DNA of 64,000 nucleotides from Allobosea sp. LC85 (GTDB lineage Bacteria > Pseudomonadota > Alphaproteobacteria > Rhizobiales > Beijerinckiaceae): contig NZ_JPKG01000019.1 in NCBI RefSeq assembly GCF_000735605.1, positions 62,001-126,000 of the forward strand, in the 5' to 3' direction. The translations under genes and the position numbers were made by a program. Within the stretch, counting starts at the first letter, position 1; each line of letters begins with the position of its first letter. The notes under the pieces were generated by a model that did not search any database, was not told where the DNA came from, and saw only the letters and a program-made list of their open reading frames with translations. Of the stretch, positions 38,844 to 48,467 are shown in pieces.

Positions 38844-39404
38844 ATGACTCAGCCCCAACGCATCCGGGTGCTCTACGAAGAGGCCGCGATCGCCAAGCGG
38901 AATGAGGAAATGGCGCGCGAAATCGCTGCTGCCTACCCGCCCGACCTGCTGGTTGTCGCAGTGCTCAAGGGCAGTTTCATGTTCGTGGCCGATCTCATCC
39001 GGGCGATGCATCGCGCCGGCATGACGCCGCAGGTCGAATTTGTCCATCTGTCGAGCTATCGCACTGCGACCATCTCCTCCGGGCAGGTTGAAATCCTGCG
39101 CGACGTGCAGAGCGATGTTCGTGGCCGCCAGGTGCTGCTGGTCGACGACATCCTCGAATCCGGCCGAACCCTCGCCTTCGCCAAGGACCTGCTGGCGGCC
39201 CGCGGTGCATCGCGGGTTTCGACGGTGGTGCTCCTGGAAAAGCCGGCCAAGCGTGCCGTCAACATTCAGGCCGATTATGTCGGCTTCGACTGTCCCGATT
39301 ACTTCGTTGTCGGTTACGGCATGGATGTCGCACACTCCTATCGGCAGTTGCCCTATGTCGGCGTCATCGAGACTGCCGATCAGGCTGGCCTTCCGGGTAT
39401 CTGA
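38844..39404 (+). CDS. hpt: Hypoxanthine phosphoribosyltransferase
   Basis: 186 aa. PRPP-binding loop VLLVDDILESGRTL, and VAVLKGSFMFVADLIRAM near the N-terminus. It salvages hypoxanthine (and often guanine) to nucleotides. Four bases before the response-regulator gene, so probably one message. Confidence 0.93.
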   Translation: MTQPQRIRVLYEEAAIAKRNEEMAREIAAAYPPDLLVVAVLKGSFMFVADLIRAMHRAGMTPQVEFVHLSSYRTATISSGQVEILRDVQSDVRGRQVLLVDDILESGRTLAFAKDLLAARGASRVSTVVLLEKPAKRAVNIQADYVGFDCPDYFVVGYGMDVAHSYRQLPYVGVIETADQAGLPGI

Positions 39405-39407
39405 GCG

Positions 39408-39779
39408 ATGTCGCGTATTCTGGTCGTCGACGATGAGGAAAGCCTGCGCGCCCTGGTGGCGCGCGGTCTCACGCTTGACGGACATGTCTGCATGATGGCG
39501 GGCGACGGCGCCGAGGCGCTGGAGATCCTCATGGCCGAGAAGGGGCGTTTCGACCTGCTGCTCACCGATATCCGCATGCCGCTGATGGACGGGATCGCGC
39601 TCGCGCTTGCCGCCAAGCAGGAGTTTCCGGACCTGCCCATCATGCTGATGACGGGCTATGCCGAGCAGCGTGAGCGCGCCAAGAGTCTGGAGGCGATCGT
39701 CTCGGAAGTGATGACGAAGCCCTTCACCATCGCCGAACTGCGCGCCACCGTCATGCGCGTGATCGAACGCTCGATCTGA
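39408..39779 (+). CDS. Single-domain response regulator (CpdR-like)
   Basis: 123 aa, one receiver domain and nothing else. Acid pocket VVDDEE, phospho-acceptor Asp in LLLTDIRMPLMDG, signalling Thr in MLMTGYAE and the conserved Lys in MTKPF. Single-domain proteins of this type next to hpt in rhizobia resemble CpdR, which controls ClpXP proteolysis through the CckA-ChpT relay. That assignment is from architecture and context. Confidence 0.82.
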   Translation: MSRILVVDDEESLRALVARGLTLDGHVCMMAGDGAEALEILMAEKGRFDLLLTDIRMPLMDGIALALAAKQEFPDLPIMLMTGYAEQRERAKSLEAIVSEVMTKPFTIAELRATVMRVIERSI

Positions 39780-39846
39780 ACATCGCGATTACACCGACAT
39801 CACACGCCCCGGCCAGTTCGGCAGCCCGGAGTGTGCCGACTTTTGG

Positions 39847-39953
39847 CTAAAGCATCGGCCCGAAAAGTGGATTGCGGTTTTTGGGGCAAAGCCGATGCAA
39901 ACACAAAAGGTTAGATCATCGGGCCGGGTACGATATCCGGTCCGATGATCTAA
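39847..39953 (+). repeat. 105-bp interspersed repeat, copy A
   Basis: About 107 bases starting CTAAAGCATCGGCCCGAAAA and ending in a hairpin (GATCATCGGGCCGG / CCGGTCCGATGATC). Copy B at 43063-43167 is about 90 percent identical and inverted. Copy A lies just after the response-regulator gene and before the mntH regulatory region. Confidence 0.85.
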
Positions 39954-39980
39954 GTCGCGGACTTCCGTCGTTGCATTTAT

Positions 39981-39995
39981 TGCAACCGAGTTGCA
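39981..39995. promoter_or_regulatory. Mur box 1 upstream of mntH
   Basis: TGCAACCGAGTTGCA, a perfect-armed 15-bp palindrome with the same TGCAA/TTGCA arms as the sitA-mur boxes, 70 bases before the mntH start. Confidence 0.65.
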
Positions 39996-40035
39996 GCTGC
40001 ATTGACGGGTCTATCTCGACCTGACATCCTGCTCT

Positions 40036-40050
40036 TGCAAATGATTTGCA
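40036..40050. promoter_or_regulatory. Mur box 2 upstream of mntH
   Basis: TGCAAATGATTTGCA, an exact palindrome and the best match to the Mur consensus in the window, 14 bases before the mntH ATG and 55 bases (about five helical turns) from the other box. Confidence 0.85.
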
Positions 40051-40064
40051 GGTCGGGGTCGAGA

Positions 40065-41432
40065 ATGACGATCGATGTCGTGAGCACGTCGAAGGATGTC
40101 GCAGGCGCCTCGCACCCTGCCGGCTGGCAACGGCCGCGCGGTGATCCGTCGCTGATGGACGTCTTTCGATCGATCCCGGTTTCGGCCAAGGCCACTCCCT
40201 GGCGCAAGTTCCTCACATTTCTCGGCCCAGGCTATCTGGTTGCCGTCGGCTACATGGATCCCGGCAACTGGGCGACTTCGCTCGCCGGCGGCGCGCAGTT
40301 CGGCTACACGCTGCTGGTTGTCGCGCTTGTCTCCAATATCATGGCGATCATCCTGCAGTCGCTTTGCGCGCGGCTTGCGATCGCGACGGGCAGGGACCTC
40401 GCCCAGGCCTGCCGCGACGCCTATCCGCGCTGGGCCTCCTGGCCGCTCTGGATCTTTGCGGAACTGGCGATCTGCGCGACCGACCTCGCCGAGGTCATCG
40501 GCACGGCGATCGGCCTCAATCTGCTCTTCGGTATCCCGCTCGAAATCGGTGTACTGATCACCGCGCTCGATGTCTTCGTCATCCTCTGGCTGCAGACCAG
40601 GGGTTTTCGCTGGATCGAAGCCTTCATCATCACGCTGCTCGGCGTCATCGTAGTCTGTTTCGCGATCCAGATCGCGCTTGCAGACCCGGATTGGGGACAG
40701 GTCATTCGCGGCTTTGCCCCGACGACCGACATCATCACCAATCCGACCATGCTCTACCTGGCGCTCGGCATCATCGGCGCGACCGTGATGCCGCATAACC
40801 TCTATCTGCATTCCGGCATCGTGCAGACGCGCGCCTATGGCGGCAGCCTGCCCGAGAAGCGCGATGCGCTGAAATACGCGACACTGGATTCGACCGTCGC
40901 CCTGATGTTCGCGCTGACCATCAATGCAGCGATCCTGATCCTCGCCGCCGCGACCTTCTACAAAACGGGTCAGAACACCGTCTCCGAACTCGGGCGCGCG
41001 CATGAATTGCTCGCTCCGCTGCTCGGCGCCTCGATCGCCCCATCGCTCTTCGCCATTGCGCTGCTCTGCTGCGGCCTGAACTCGACGGTGACCGCCACCA
41101 TGGCCGGACAAATCGTCATGGAAGGCTTCATCGACCTCAAGCTGCCGGCCTGGCTGCGTCGCCTGGTGACGCGACTGGTCGCCATCATCCCCGCCATCGT
41201 CGTGACGATCGTCTATGGCGAAGCCCAGACCGGCAAGCTGCTCATCCTTTCGCAGGTGATCCTCAGTTTCCAATTGCCCTTCGCCATCGTGCCGCTCGTC
41301 ATGTTCACGGCATCGCGCAAGAAGATGGGCGAACTGGTCGCACCGCGTTGGCTGACGGCGAGCGCGTTCGTCATCGCAGCGATCATCATCGCCCTGAACA
41401 TCAAGCTGCTCTTCGACGTCGCCTTTGGCTGA
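40065..41432 (+). CDS. mntH: NRAMP-family divalent metal transporter
   Basis: 455 aa with 11 membrane segments. Both metal-site motifs are present: DPGNW in TM1 ([16 protein letters not shown]) and MPHNLYLHS in TM6. It imports Mn(II) with protons. The start is the ATG right after the second Mur box, since an earlier in-frame ATG would place the box inside the gene. Regulation by Mur with sitABCD is strongly suggested. Its end overlaps the convergent tspO remnant by 32 bases. Confidence 0.95.
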   Translation: MTIDVVSTSKDVAGASHPAGWQRPRGDPSLMDVFRSIPVSAKATPWRKFLTFLGPGYLVAVGYMDPGNWATSLAGGAQFGYTLLVVALVSNIMAIILQSLCARLAIATGRDLAQACRDAYPRWASWPLWIFAELAICATDLAEVIGTAIGLNLLFGIPLEIGVLITALDVFVILWLQTRGFRWIEAFIITLLGVIVVCFAIQIALADPDWGQVIRGFAPTTDIITNPTMLYLALGIIGATVMPHNLYLHSGIVQTRAYGGSLPEKRDALKYATLDSTVALMFALTINAAILILAAATFYKTGQNTVSELGRAHELLAPLLGASIAPSLFAIALLCCGLNSTVTATMAGQIVMEGFIDLKLPAWLRRLVTRLVAIIPAIVVTIVYGEAQTGKLLILSQVILSFQLPFAIVPLVMFTASRKKMGELVAPRWLTASAFVIAAIIIALNIKLLFDVAFG

Positions 41433-41919
41433 ACCGAGCGAAAATCGACCGGTTCAGCAACCAGATCGAGATCGTCAGCAGGGTCGCGAAGGACACCCAG
41501 GCGGCATAAGGCCGGAGCAGGTTCGCCGCGTGCCGATCGAGTGGTCTGAACCGGGTGATCGTGACCAGGATCATCGCCAGTAGCGGCAGGATCACCAGGA
41601 TCCCGGCGAGTGGGCTCTGCATTCCGAAGAACGCGAATGACCACGGCTTGGCGAGCGCCGCATGCCAGCCTGGAATCTGCGGGACAGTTGCCGCGCTGCC
41701 CAGCAAGGATGCAGCGACCACAGGGACGACCGCGATAGACAGATCGCCCCAAATCGGCCGCGGCGAATTTCGGGCCTTGCTCGACAATGTGCTTATGCCC
41801 TCAGCATGGGGTGCGTCTGCGGTGTCGGCAAGCCGAGCCCCTTGCGCCACCCCCCTTGCCTGCGCCAGATGGACATTCCCGTTCCTCATGGAACCTTTCC
41901 GGAATCGCTCCATGGCCAA
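41401..41919 (-). pseudogene. tspO: TspO/MBR protein with internal deletion
   Basis: The frame holds the first TspO helix (DLSIAVVPVVAASLLGSAATVP) and IPGWHAALAKP, then jumps straight to WSFAFFGMQSP and the last two helices (VILPLLAMILVTITRF, AAWVSFATLLTISIWLLN). The block between, about 60 residues covering TM2 and most of TM3 including the WTxLY region, is missing without a frameshift. The result would have three helices instead of five and probably no ligand pocket. The true start is unclear; a TTG at 41787 fits the family better than the far upstream Met codons, which overlap the divergent gene. Confidence 0.6.
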
Positions 41920-43066
41920 GCGCCCGCTTCATCCCCGTTCGCTGGCCGCCCAGGCCATGGGCAAGATCGATCCGCTCACCAAGGGCGTCGTAACGCCGAT
42001 CCATATCGCCACGACCTATATCCGCGACGAGGACAACGCCTATTCCTCCGGCTTCGTCTATGGCCGCCCGGACAACGAGACGGTGCGCGAGGCGGAAAGC
42101 GTGCTCGCCATGCTGGAAGAGGCGAAGGCAGGTGCTCTGCTCTTCGGCTCGGGCATGGCGGCAGCCACCGCTGTCTTCCAGGCGCTCTCGCCCGGCGATC
42201 ATGTCGTCGCCTCGAAGGTGATGTACTGGGCGCTGCGCTCCTGGCTGCTGACGGAAGCCACGCGCTGGGGCCTGAAGATCGAATTCGTCGAGACCGACGA
42301 TCTCGCCGCGCTGAAAGCCGCCGTGAAGCCGGGCGTCACCAAGCTGGTCTGGGCCGAAACGCCCTCAAATCCGCTCTGGACCATCACCGATATTGCCGCC
42401 GCAGCCGAAATCGCCCATGCGGCCGGTGCGAAGCTCGCGGTCGATTCGACCTGCGCTTCCCCGGTCCATACCCGCCCGCTTACGCTCGGCGCCGACATTG
42501 TCATGCACGCTGCGACCAAGGTGCTGAACGGCCATTCCGACGTCGTCGCCGGCGCCCTCTGCGCCCGCGAGGACGACGCGTTCTGGAACCGCGTGAAAAC
42601 CGTCCGCAAGATGCAGGGCGGCATTCTGGGCCCCTTCGAGGCCTATCTGCTGATGCGCGGCATGCGCACCTTGCACGTCCGCCAGGAACGCCAGACGGCC
42701 TCTGCCATGGCGCTGGCCCAGAAGCTTTCCGCCCACCCGCTCGTGGCACGCGTACTCTATCCTGGCCTGCCGCAGCATCCGGGCCATGATATCGCGGCGC
42801 GCCAGATGCAGCACGGCTTTGGCTACATGCTCTCGATCCAGGTCACCGGCGGTGAGAGGGCGGCGGTCAAGGCGGCGGCCCATGTCGAACTCTACAAGCG
42901 CGCCACCTCGCTTGGCGGCGTCGAGAGCCTGATCGAGCATCGCGCCTCAATCGAGGGCCCAGGCTCGCCCTGCCCGGTCGATCTGCTGCGCCTCTCGACC
43001 GGCATCGAGGATGTCGAAGACCTCTACAACGACCTCGACCAGGCGCTGAAGGCCGGACACGCCTAG
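41912..43066 (+). CDS. Cystathionine gamma-synthase/beta-lyase family PLP enzyme
   Basis: 384 aa. HIATTYIRDEDNAYSSGFVYGRPDNETV near the start, PLP lysine in HAATKVLNGHSDVVAG, and SLGGVESLIEHRAS near the end define the trans-sulfuration family. It acts on cystathionine, O-acyl-homoserine or methionine; the exact member is undecided. The stop codon TAG (43064-43066) is contributed by repeat copy B, so the insertion abuts or slightly trims the C-terminus. Confidence 0.9.
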   Translation: MAKRPLHPRSLAAQAMGKIDPLTKGVVTPIHIATTYIRDEDNAYSSGFVYGRPDNETVREAESVLAMLEEAKAGALLFGSGMAAATAVFQALSPGDHVVASKVMYWALRSWLLTEATRWGLKIEFVETDDLAALKAAVKPGVTKLVWAETPSNPLWTITDIAAAAEIAHAAGAKLAVDSTCASPVHTRPLTLGADIVMHAATKVLNGHSDVVAGALCAREDDAFWNRVKTVRKMQGGILGPFEAYLLMRGMRTLHVRQERQTASAMALAQKLSAHPLVARVLYPGLPQHPGHDIAARQMQHGFGYMLSIQVTGGERAAVKAAAHVELYKRATSLGGVESLIEHRASIEGPGSPCPVDLLRLSTGIEDVEDLYNDLDQALKAGHA

Positions 43067-43167
43067 ATCATCGGACCGGATATCCTATCCGGCCCGATGA
43101 TCTAACCGTCTGCGTTTGCATCGTCTTTCCCGAAAACCGCAATCCACTTTTCGGGCCGATGCTTTAG
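43063..43167 (-). repeat. 105-bp interspersed repeat, copy B (inverted)
   Basis: Reverse-complement counterpart of copy A (39847-39953), about 90 percent identical, with the same hairpin end (GATCATCGGACCGGATATCC) lying over the stop codon of the upstream gene. The two copies flank mntH, the tspO relic and the trans-sulfuration gene. Confidence 0.85.
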
Positions 43168-43433
43168 CTCCGGGTAGTCTGGGCCACAGCCAGCAGACGC
43201 GCGCGGCCGCCTCTCCGGTGATCAGCATGCCGACGACGTCGTCGGCGTCAAATGGGTCCCGAAACGCCGGCTTCCAGCAGCCTGTGAGCTGGAACACGTC
43301 GCGTCCGTGGAAGCGCATGGTCCATGGAAGCGCTTGGCGTCGCTGCCCCAAATGGTGCCGCGCCTTTCGAGCGTGCCGGGGAACAAGTCCCACGATTGAC
43401 CCGGTGGACCGTCACAGGCCTGCAACAGCCCAT
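43168..43433 (-). pseudogene. Frameshifted gene relic of unknown family
   Basis: On the minus strand two frames join into one plausible protein: DGPPGQSWDLFPGTLERRG and IWGSDAKRFHG in one frame, then RDVFQLTGCWKPAFRDP and DADDVVGMLITGEAAARVCW in another. The switch falls on a 17-base imperfect tandem duplication (43303-43319 and 43320-43336, 15 of 17 identical). Removing one unit restores the frame. The 3' end is cut by repeat copy B and the 5' end by the neighbouring gene. No family recognised. Confidence 0.45.
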
Positions 43434-43471
43434 CGTTAGCTCTGCGCGGCATCAGCGAGGAGATGACGCTC

Positions 43472-44776
43472 ATGACCGGCCAGGCCCTTGAAACGAACCG
43501 CCGCACGCTTCTGCTCGGCCTTGGCGCTGCAGCGTTGATACCGCAGGCGATGCCTGCCGCCGCGCGCAGCCTGCCGGCTCTTCCGACCGCCAATCCCGGC
43601 ACCGATGCGAGCTACTGGAGCACCGTGCGCGGCCTCTACAGCGTCACGCCCGACATGGTGAATCTCGAGAACGGCTACTGGGGCATCATGGCCGAACCGG
43701 TGAAGGCCGAGTACAAGCGCCTGACCGACTTCGTGAACTTCGAGAATACGGTCTATGCCCGCAGCAGGATCGGCACCGATCTCGACAATGTCCGCACCCC
43801 GCTTGCCGCATTCCTCGGTGTGGCGCGCGAGGAGATCGCGCTGACGCGGGGGGCGACCGAGGCGCTGCAGGCGCTGATCTCCGGCTACAACAGGCTCAAG
43901 CCCGGCGACACCGTGCTCTATGCCGATCTCGACTACGATTCGATGCAGTACGCGATGAACTGGCTGAAAACTCGGCGTGGCGTCGATGTCGTCAGGTTCG
44001 ACATTCCGGAGCCCGCCACGCGTCAGGCGGTGCTCGATGCCTATGATGCGGCGCTCAATGCCAATCCCAGGACGAAGCTTCTTCTGCTGACCCATATCAG
44101 CCACCGCACCGGGCTGATGATGCCGGTCAAGGAACTTGCCGCGATGGCCAAGGCGCGTGGCGCCGATGTCATCCTCGACGCCGCCCATAGCTGGGGCCAG
44201 GTCACGTTCCAGGCCCGGGATCTTGGCGTCGATTTCATCGGCTTCAACCTGCACAAATGGATCGGCGCACCGCTCGGTGTCGGCCTGCTCTACATTGCAA
44301 AGGACCGGCTCGGCGATATCGACCCCTACATGGCCGACGAGGATTTCAAGGCCGACGATGTCCGCTCGCGGATTCATACCGGCACGCCGAACTTCGCCGC
44401 GCAGCTCGCAGTTCCCGCTGCACTCGCCCTGCATCAGGAGATCGGGCCAGAGGCCAAGGAGGCACGCTACCGTCACCTGCGCAATCACTGGGTCGCCAAG
44501 GCTCGCGAGCTCAAGGGCGTCGAGATCCAGACCCCGGACGACCCCGGCATGGTGGCCGGCATCACCTCGTTCGCCCTGACCGGCAAGCGCAGCCCTGCGG
44601 AGACCAATGCGATCGTTGCGGAGCTGCGCGACAAGCACAAGGTCATGACCGTTCGCCGCGGCGGCGTCGCCAAGGGCAACACGATCCGGATCTCGCCGGC
44701 GCCCTACATCATGGAAGCGGATCTCGATCGCTTCGTCGAGGCACTGGCGATCGTTTCGGGCAATCGCGCGGGGTAA
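43472..44776 (+). CDS. Class V aminotransferase-fold PLP enzyme with Tat signal
   Basis: 434 aa. The N-terminus has a twin-arginine signal (NRRTLLLGLGAAALIPQAMP, cleavage near AAARS), then a full class V fold with the PLP lysine in FIGFNLHKWIGAPLG and VILDAAHSWGQV for the cofactor aspartate. It resembles isopenicillin-N-epimerase-like and cysteine-desulfurase-like proteins. A folded PLP enzyme sent to the periplasm by Tat is unusual, but known in this subgroup. The ATG at 43472 has GAGGAG 9 bases before it; an ATG three codons earlier is too close to that site. Confidence 0.88.
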   Translation: MTGQALETNRRTLLLGLGAAALIPQAMPAAARSLPALPTANPGTDASYWSTVRGLYSVTPDMVNLENGYWGIMAEPVKAEYKRLTDFVNFENTVYARSRIGTDLDNVRTPLAAFLGVAREEIALTRGATEALQALISGYNRLKPGDTVLYADLDYDSMQYAMNWLKTRRGVDVVRFDIPEPATRQAVLDAYDAALNANPRTKLLLLTHISHRTGLMMPVKELAAMAKARGADVILDAAHSWGQVTFQARDLGVDFIGFNLHKWIGAPLGVGLLYIAKDRLGDIDPYMADEDFKADDVRSRIHTGTPNFAAQLAVPAALALHQEIGPEAKEARYRHLRNHWVAKARELKGVEIQTPDDPGMVAGITSFALTGKRSPAETNAIVAELRDKHKVMTVRRGGVAKGNTIRISPAPYIMEADLDRFVEALAIVSGNRAG

Positions 44777-44981
44777 GCCCGTTCGTCAGCCCGCGGGAGC
44801 GGAGAACTCGGCAGCGCCGCATCCTGAAGAGGCGACGCGCCCCGGCCGGAAACGGGCGCGCAGTCGACGGTAACGCACGCCCTGGTGTCGAGATCGAATG
44901 GCGGATAGGCCTGAGTACGGGGACTGGGCGCGTCGCCGATCCCCGTTCTGGCCTCTCCATCTCCTCGGAGGGGGAGAAATC

Positions 44982-46604
44982 TCAGGCCTTCGCGACCTTC
45001 TGATAGTCCTTGACGTCGGAGAAGGTGATCTCCGGCACGCGCTCCGCATCGTATTTCAGCGTGAACTGCGACGAGGCCATGAAGACCGGGTCGCCATCGA
45101 GGTCGTCTGCCATCGAGGACGGCTTCAGCGCGACGAATTTTGCGAGCGCCGCCTGATCGTCCGAGGAGACCCAGCGCGCAATCGCAAACTGGCACGGTTC
45201 GAAATCGACGGGCAGCGAATACTCTACATCCATGCGCTCCTTCAGCACGTCGAGCTGCAGCGCACCGACCACGCCGACGATCGCCGGGGCACCGTCATGC
45301 GGCAGGAAGAGCTGGACCACCCCCTCCTCCGCCATCTGCTGCAGGGCCTCGCGCAGCTTCTTCGCCTTCATCGCGTCCTTGAGCTTGACGCGGCGCAGGA
45401 TTTCCGGCGCGAAGCTCGGCACGCCCTTGAAGACGATGTCCTCGCCCTCGGTGAGCGTATCGCCAATGCGCAAGGTGCCGTGGTTCGGCAAACCGACGAT
45501 ATCGCCGGCAAAAGCCTCTTCGGCAATCGAGCGGTCGCGCGCGAAGAAGAACTGCGGCGCGTTCAGCGGCATCGGCTTGCCCGTGCGAACCAGCTTCGCC
45601 TTCATGCCGCGCGAGAGCTTGCCCGAGCAGACCCGCATGAAGGCGATGCGGTCGCGATGGTTCGGATCCATGTTCGCCTGGATCTTGAAGACGAAGCCGG
45701 TCATTTTCGGCTCTTCCGCCTCGACCGCGCGCTTGTCCGCGACCTGGGCGCGTGGGCTCGGAGCATGACGGCCGAGCGCGTCGATCAGGTCGCGCACGCC
45801 ATAGTCGCGCAGCGCCGCCCCAAAATAGACCGGCGTCAGATGGCCCTCGCGGAAGGACTCCAGGTCGAACGGCTTCAGGCCCTCGCGCGCCAGGAAAACC
45901 TCCTCCCGCCAGGTCTCGGCAAGACCGTTCGGCAGAAGCCCGTCGAAGAGCGGATCGTCTTCGCCCGCAACGGGCGTTCCCGCGTCGCTCTCATCGCCCT
46001 TCTGGTTGCGGCGGAAGGTATTCGAGGCGAAATCGAGCGTCCCGACGAAGTCGCGCCCGCGCCCGACCGGCCAGGTCATCGGCGCAACGTCGAGCGCCAG
46101 CGTCGTCTCGATCTCGTTGATCAGGTCGAAGGGATCACGCGTCTCGCGATCGACCTTGTTGATGAAGGTCACGATCGGGATGTCTCGCAGCCGGCAGACC
46201 TCGAACAGCTTCTTGGTCCGCGCTTCGATGCCCTTGGCGGCGTCGATCACCATCACCGCGGAATCGACCGCCGTCAGAGTGCGATAGGTGTCTTCCGAGA
46301 AGTCCTCGTGGCCCGGCGTGTCGAGCAGGTTGAAGACGTGCCCGCCATACTCGAAGGTCATCACCGACGTGACGACCGAGATGCCGCGCTGACGCTCGAT
46401 CTTCATCCAGTCGGATGATGTCTGGCGGCGGCCCGCCTTGGCGCGTACCTCGCCGGCAAGCTGAATGGCGCCGCCGAAGTACAACAGCTTTTCGGTCAGC
46501 GTCGTCTTGCCGGCGTCCGGGTGCGAGATGATGGCGAAGGTGCGCCGGCGGGCATGCGGCGCGACGGCGGTCGCCGGGGCATCAAGGGTGGAGATATCGG
46601 TCAT
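44982..46604 (-). CDS. prfC: Peptide chain release factor 3
   Basis: 540 aa translational GTPase. G1 [19 protein letters not shown]3 [19 protein letters not shown]4 INKVDRE, and the RF3 C-terminal domain ([21 protein letters not shown]). It removes RF1/RF2 from the ribosome after termination. The start is placed at [10 protein letters not shown]; the upstream open codons have no homology. Confidence 0.95.
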   Translation of the reverse strand: MTDISTLDAPATAVAPHARRRTFAIISHPDAGKTTLTEKLLYFGGAIQLAGEVRAKAGRRQTSSDWMKIERQRGISVVTSVMTFEYGGHVFNLLDTPGHEDFSEDTYRTLTAVDSAVMVIDAAKGIEARTKKLFEVCRLRDIPIVTFINKVDRETRDPFDLINEIETTLALDVAPMTWPVGRGRDFVGTLDFASNTFRRNQKGDESDAGTPVAGEDDPLFDGLLPNGLAETWREEVFLAREGLKPFDLESFREGHLTPVYFGAALRDYGVRDLIDALGRHAPSPRAQVADKRAVEAEEPKMTGFVFKIQANMDPNHRDRIAFMRVCSGKLSRGMKAKLVRTGKPMPLNAPQFFFARDRSIAEEAFAGDIVGLPNHGTLRIGDTLTEGEDIVFKGVPSFAPEILRRVKLKDAMKAKKLREALQQMAEEGVVQLFLPHDGAPAIVGVVGALQLDVLKERMDVEYSLPVDFEPCQFAIARWVSSDDQAALAKFVALKPSSMADDLDGDPVFMASSQFTLKYDAERVPEITFSDVKDYQKVAKA

Positions 46605-46700
46605 GCCGGTGTGAAGACAGGAAGGGCGTCCGCTGTCAATCATCCGTAGCGCGTCCTGACGCGAGCCACGCCACTTCGCGAGCCCGCAGATCACCATGGA

Positions 46701-46708
46701 TTAACCAT
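46701..46708. promoter_or_regulatory. CtrA half-site upstream of chemoreceptor
   Basis: TTAACCAT (followed by T) 70 bases before the chemoreceptor start, in the gap divergent from prfC. Motility genes of alphaproteobacteria are often under CtrA. Single site, weak evidence. Confidence 0.35.
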
Positions 46709-46777
46709 TCGCAGCCATCATCCGGCGCCGCGATCACATCTGCGCCAGTTGCGGCCGGCGCTTCAACCCACGAGCGG

Positions 46778-48460
46778 ATGGCGTCCCTGCGCAAGATTTC
46801 GAGCCAGATCTTCGGAGCCGTCCTCCTTCTTGCTGTCACTGCCGCCCTGGCAACCATCCTCGGCGTCCAGGCACTCGGCCGCTACGCGGCGATGACGGAC
46901 GAGATGCAGCTCGCATCACGCCGCGTGCTGATGGCGGAACGTATCAACGGATTGGTCAATGCCGTCGTGATGGAAACGCGCGGGCTCTATATGAGCCGCG
47001 ACTCTGCCGACGCCGAGCGTTTCGCCCTGCCCCTGCTGGATGAACTCGCGCAGATCCGCGAGGTGATGGACGATTGGCGCCCCCTCGTACAGGCCGAGGA
47101 CGGCGCCGCCTTCGCCGTTGTTTCCGATCAGATCGAACAGTTCATACGGTTCCGGCGCGAGACGGTCCGGCTCGCACGCATGGAGGGCCCGTCCGCAGCC
47201 GACCGGCATGGCAACAATGAGGTCAACCGGGCGAACCGCAAGGCACTGAACGAGGCGCTGAAACACATTGCGGTCCTCAACGACGTCAACAGCCGCATCA
47301 TCGGTTCCCGCCTCGACGCGCTCCAGGAAAGCAGCGCAAGGCGGCAGACGCTGATCGGCGCCTTGATGATCGCGGCCGGTCTCGCTCTCGCGCTCTGGAT
47401 CGTGCACCGGCGCGTTTCACAGCCGCTCAGGCGCCTGGCGGCAACGATGCGCCGGTTGGCCCAATCAGAACCGGTCGCCGAAATTCCTCTGGCCGCACGC
47501 CCTGACGAGATCGGGGACATGGCCCGCTCGGTCGTCGTCTTTCGCGACAACGCCATGGCGCGCGCCGAACTCGAAGATGCCGCTCGGGTGACCGAGACCG
47601 CCCGTGCCGATCGTCAGATCAGGATCGACGACCTCATCCGCAGCTTCGATGCCAGGATCGACGCCGTGCTGAAGACGGTGAGAACCGGCTCGAGCCAGAT
47701 GGAGAGCACGGCCCGGACGTTAAATGACGCAGCGACTGCCGCAACCTCACAGGCCGAGGACGCGCGCGCTGCCTGCCTCGATGCCGCCGACAGCGTCCGC
47801 AATGTTGCGGCAGCCTCGGAACAGCTCTCCGGCTCGATTGCCGAGATCACGGGGCGCGTCGCCAAGGCCAATGGCGTCGTTGGCGATGCCGCGCGTGATG
47901 CCATCAGCGCAAGCGCGAATGTCGCCAATCTGACCTATGCCGCCGAGGAGATCGGCAAGATCGTCTCGATGATCCGCGACATTGCCGCCCAGACCAATCT
48001 CCTCGCCCTCAACGCCTCGATCGAGGCGGCGCGTGCCGGCGAGGCCGGGCGCGGCTTCAGCATCGTCGCTGGCGAGGTGAAGACCCTGGCGAGCCGGACG
48101 TCCCAGGCGACGGACGAGATCGCCGCCCAGATCGCGGCCTTCGAAACCGAGACACGAGGCGCGGTCGCCGCAATCGAAGCGATTGCGGCGGTGATGGCCG
48201 AAGTGGCCCAGCACACCGTGGCGATTGCAGGGGCGACTGAGCAACAGATGCAGGCAACGGCGCAGATCGCCCGCAATGCGCAGGCGACGTCGGATGGCAC
48301 CATCCGCGTCTCGCGCAAGATGGAAGGGGTCACCGCTGCATCCGAGGAAACCATGCTCTCGGCAAGCCAGGTTCTGAAGACGGCAGAAAGCCTGAGCCGT
48401 GAAGCGGAGACGCTGCGGGGTGCCGTCGAGACCTTCTTCACGGACGTGAAGGCCGCCTGA
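46778..48460 (+). CDS. Methyl-accepting chemotaxis protein
   Basis: 560 aa. TM1 about 12-32, a four-helix-type periplasmic sensor 35-190, TM2 about 190-210, HAMP 211-265 ([20 protein letters not shown]), and the signalling domain 300-555 with the hairpin tip [29 protein letters not shown]. It lacks a C-terminal CheR/CheB pentapeptide. No other chemotaxis genes are nearby, so it is an orphan receptor. Confidence 0.93.
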   Translation: MASLRKISSQIFGAVLLLAVTAALATILGVQALGRYAAMTDEMQLASRRVLMAERINGLVNAVVMETRGLYMSRDSADAERFALPLLDELAQIREVMDDWRPLVQAEDGAAFAVVSDQIEQFIRFRRETVRLARMEGPSAADRHGNNEVNRANRKALNEALKHIAVLNDVNSRIIGSRLDALQESSARRQTLIGALMIAAGLALALWIVHRRVSQPLRRLAATMRRLAQSEPVAEIPLAARPDEIGDMARSVVVFRDNAMARAELEDAARVTETARADRQIRIDDLIRSFDARIDAVLKTVRTGSSQMESTARTLNDAATAATSQAEDARAACLDAADSVRNVAAASEQLSGSIAEITGRVAKANGVVGDAARDAISASANVANLTYAAEEIGKIVSMIRDIAAQTNLLALNASIEAARAGEAGRGFSIVAGEVKTLASRTSQATDEIAAQIAAFETETRGAVAAIEAIAAVMAEVAQHTVAIAGATEQQMQATAQIARNAQATSDGTIRVSRKMEGVTAASEETMLSASQVLKTAESLSREAETLRGAVETFFTDVKAA

Positions 48461-48467
48461 GGCCGGC

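Noticed and set aside
43436-44638. 400-codon minus-strand open frame opposite the class V enzyme
   Set aside because: Antisense shadow without domain signal.
44898-46418. 506-codon plus-strand open frame opposite prfC
   Set aside because: Exact antisense of RF3, rich in Arg/Asp/Leu, no domain; a GC-rich shadow.
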